From NCBI GenBank assembly GCA_017473555.1, contig JAFUKO010000131.1:1-58323 (forward strand): a stretch of DNA of 58,323 nt. Reading direction: 5' to 3'. The notes below the pieces were generated by a model that searched no databases, was not told where the DNA came from, and saw only the letters and a program-made list of their open reading frames with translations. Shown piece after piece: positions 57,460-58,323 of the stretch. Numbering within the stretch: the stretch's first letter is position 1; the number at the start of each line of letters is the position of its first letter. The position numbers and the translations under genes were made by a program. Origin of the DNA: Ruminococcus sp. GTDB lineage: Bacteria; Bacillota; Clostridia; Oscillospirales; Acutalibacteraceae.

Positions 57460-58323
57460 TTAGCTGTTGAAAATTGACATAATGTCGTAGAATGAATCAT
57501 CCTCGTCTGAAGAGTCAACCTCTACTGTAGGAGCAGCTTCAACCTTCTCAGGAGCTGAGCTTGGGAAAGCCTTGGAGTTGTCAGTATTAGAACCACAGCC
57601 TGCTGCGATAACTGTAACGCTGATTTCGTCCTTCATATCCTCATTGATAACAGCACCCCAGATGATGTTTGCTGTTTCACTTGCTTTCTGAGAAATCATT
57701 GTAGAAGCAGCGTCGATATCATCGAGTGTGATATCAGGAGAAGCTGTGATGTTGATGATAACGCTCTCAGCACCGTCGATAGAAGTCTCGAGTAATGCAG
57801 AAGAGATAGCCATCTCAGCAGCAACAGCAGCCTTATCCTTACCTGTAGCCTTACCGATACCCATATGAGCGTAACCAGCGTCCTTCATAACAGCAGTAAC
57901 GTCAGCAAAGTCAAGGTTAACAAGACCAGGAACAACGATAAGGTCAGAAATACTCTGAACACCCTGTCTTAAAACATCGTCAGCGATAGTAAACGCATTC
58001 TGTAATGTGATAGACTGGTCAGAAACATACTTAAGTCTTTCGTTAGGAACGATAATAAGAGAGTCAACACAAGCAGCGAGCTCAGCAATACCCTGCTCAG
58101 CCTGTGCCATACGCTTTTTGCCCTCGAAAGCAAAAGGCTTTGTAACAACAGCAACTGTGAGGATGCCCATATCCTTAGCAATCTTAGCAACGATAGGAGC
58201 CGCACCTGTACCTGTGCCACCGCCCATACCGGCTGTGATAAACACCATCTGGCAGCCTTTCAGTGCCCGTGCAATTTCATCGCGGCTTTCTTCTGCTGCG
58301 CGCTGACCGATATCCGGGTCTGC
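57460..58323 (-). CDS. ftsZ: Cell-division GTPase FtsZ, N-terminus beyond the window
   Basis: The frame is open at the right edge; 287 residues are visible. The tubulin signature [10 protein letters not shown], with TAGMG just before it, is intact; upstream residues [14 protein letters not shown] are FtsZ-typical. [65 protein letters not shown] and the T7 synergy region are all present, so polymerisation is expected to be normal. The C-terminus ends [13 protein letters not shown] rather than the usual D-I-P-x-F-L-R peptide that binds FtsA/SepF/ZipA. The last ~60 bases of the window (from about 58262) use GC-rich codons (CGC, CGG, CCG) that the rest of the gene avoids. Confidence 0.96.
   Translation of the reverse strand, partial: ADPDIGQRAAEESRDEIARALKGCQMVFITAGMGGGTGTGAAPIVAKIAKDMGILTVAVVTKPFAFEGKKRMAQAEQGIAELAACVDSLIIVPNERLKYVSDQSITLQNAFTIADDVLRQGVQSISDLIVVPGLVNLDFADVTAVMKDAGYAHMGIGKATGKDKAAVAAEMAISSALLETSIDGAESVIINITASPDITLDDIDAASTMISQKASETANIIWGAVINEDMKDEISVTVIAAGCGSNTDNSKAFPSSAPEKVEAAPTVEVDSSDEDDSFYDIMSIFNS

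Overview
The window is a gene-dense, AT-leaning stretch of a low-GC, anaerobic, probably gut-dwelling Clostridia genome (Oscillospiraceae/Ruminococcaceae-like; this placement is inferred from gene content). The indicators are a type III glutamine synthetase, [FeFe]-hydrogenase maturation genes, NfnAB, a two-iron superoxide reductase, SpoVT (a sporulation-lineage regulator), dockerin domains and an FtsZ tail of clostridial type. I see no tRNA, rRNA, CRISPR array, insertion sequence or prophage.

Left part (1-7.4 kb): the end of glycyl-tRNA synthetase, an orphan dockerin remnant, dapF (with an in-frame stop at its usual start), glutamine synthetase III, an ECF sigma factor with its membrane partner, and a marR-degV operon with a palindromic operator at its promoter.

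Central part (7.4-31.8 kb): a purine-catabolism island. It holds a BMP-type nucleoside/purine ABC importer, an 8-oxoguanine deaminase-like enzyme, guanine deaminase, and the set associated with anaerobic urate/xanthine breakdown in gut bacteria: YgeW (carbamoyltransferase family), YgeY (amidohydrolase/peptidase), HyuA-type cyclic amidase, YgfK (multi-cofactor Fe-S flavoprotein) and SsnA. The diaminopropionate lyase YgeX and xanthine dehydrogenase are absent from the window. In the expected YgeX position are two adjacent fold-type-II PLP enzymes of uncertain reaction (one TrpB-like, one threonine-synthase-like) and a GNAT protein. The island runs into NfnAB (electron-bifurcating transhydrogenase) and NADP-type glutamate dehydrogenase, which would handle the reducing power and ammonia that purine breakdown releases or needs.

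Right-central part (31.8-46 kb): a redox operon (thioredoxin, thioredoxin reductase, desulfoferrodoxin), a complete arginine pathway from N-acetylglutamate (argHCJBDF operon plus a separately promoted argG), and an [FeFe]-hydrogenase maturation operon (TM1266-family protein, HydE, HydG, HydF). argG and the hyd operon diverge from a 442-bp region. Both promoters carry the palindrome TATGCATA in their -35/-10 spacers, and the hyd leader carries two tandem terminator-like hairpins in front of the first start codon.

Right part (46-58.3 kb): a small K+-channel-like protein, MATE and MFS transporters, a small membrane protein, SpoVT, a membrane-anchored GH3-like protein with degraded catalytic motifs, a large MacB/FtsX-type ABC transporter broken by a one-base frameshift and carrying a nine-residue tandem repeat, a secreted dockerin protein with a duplicated module, and the 3' part of ftsZ. 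Most genes or operons end in clear intrinsic terminators and many have near-consensus sigma-A promoters, which are listed and used to choose starts.
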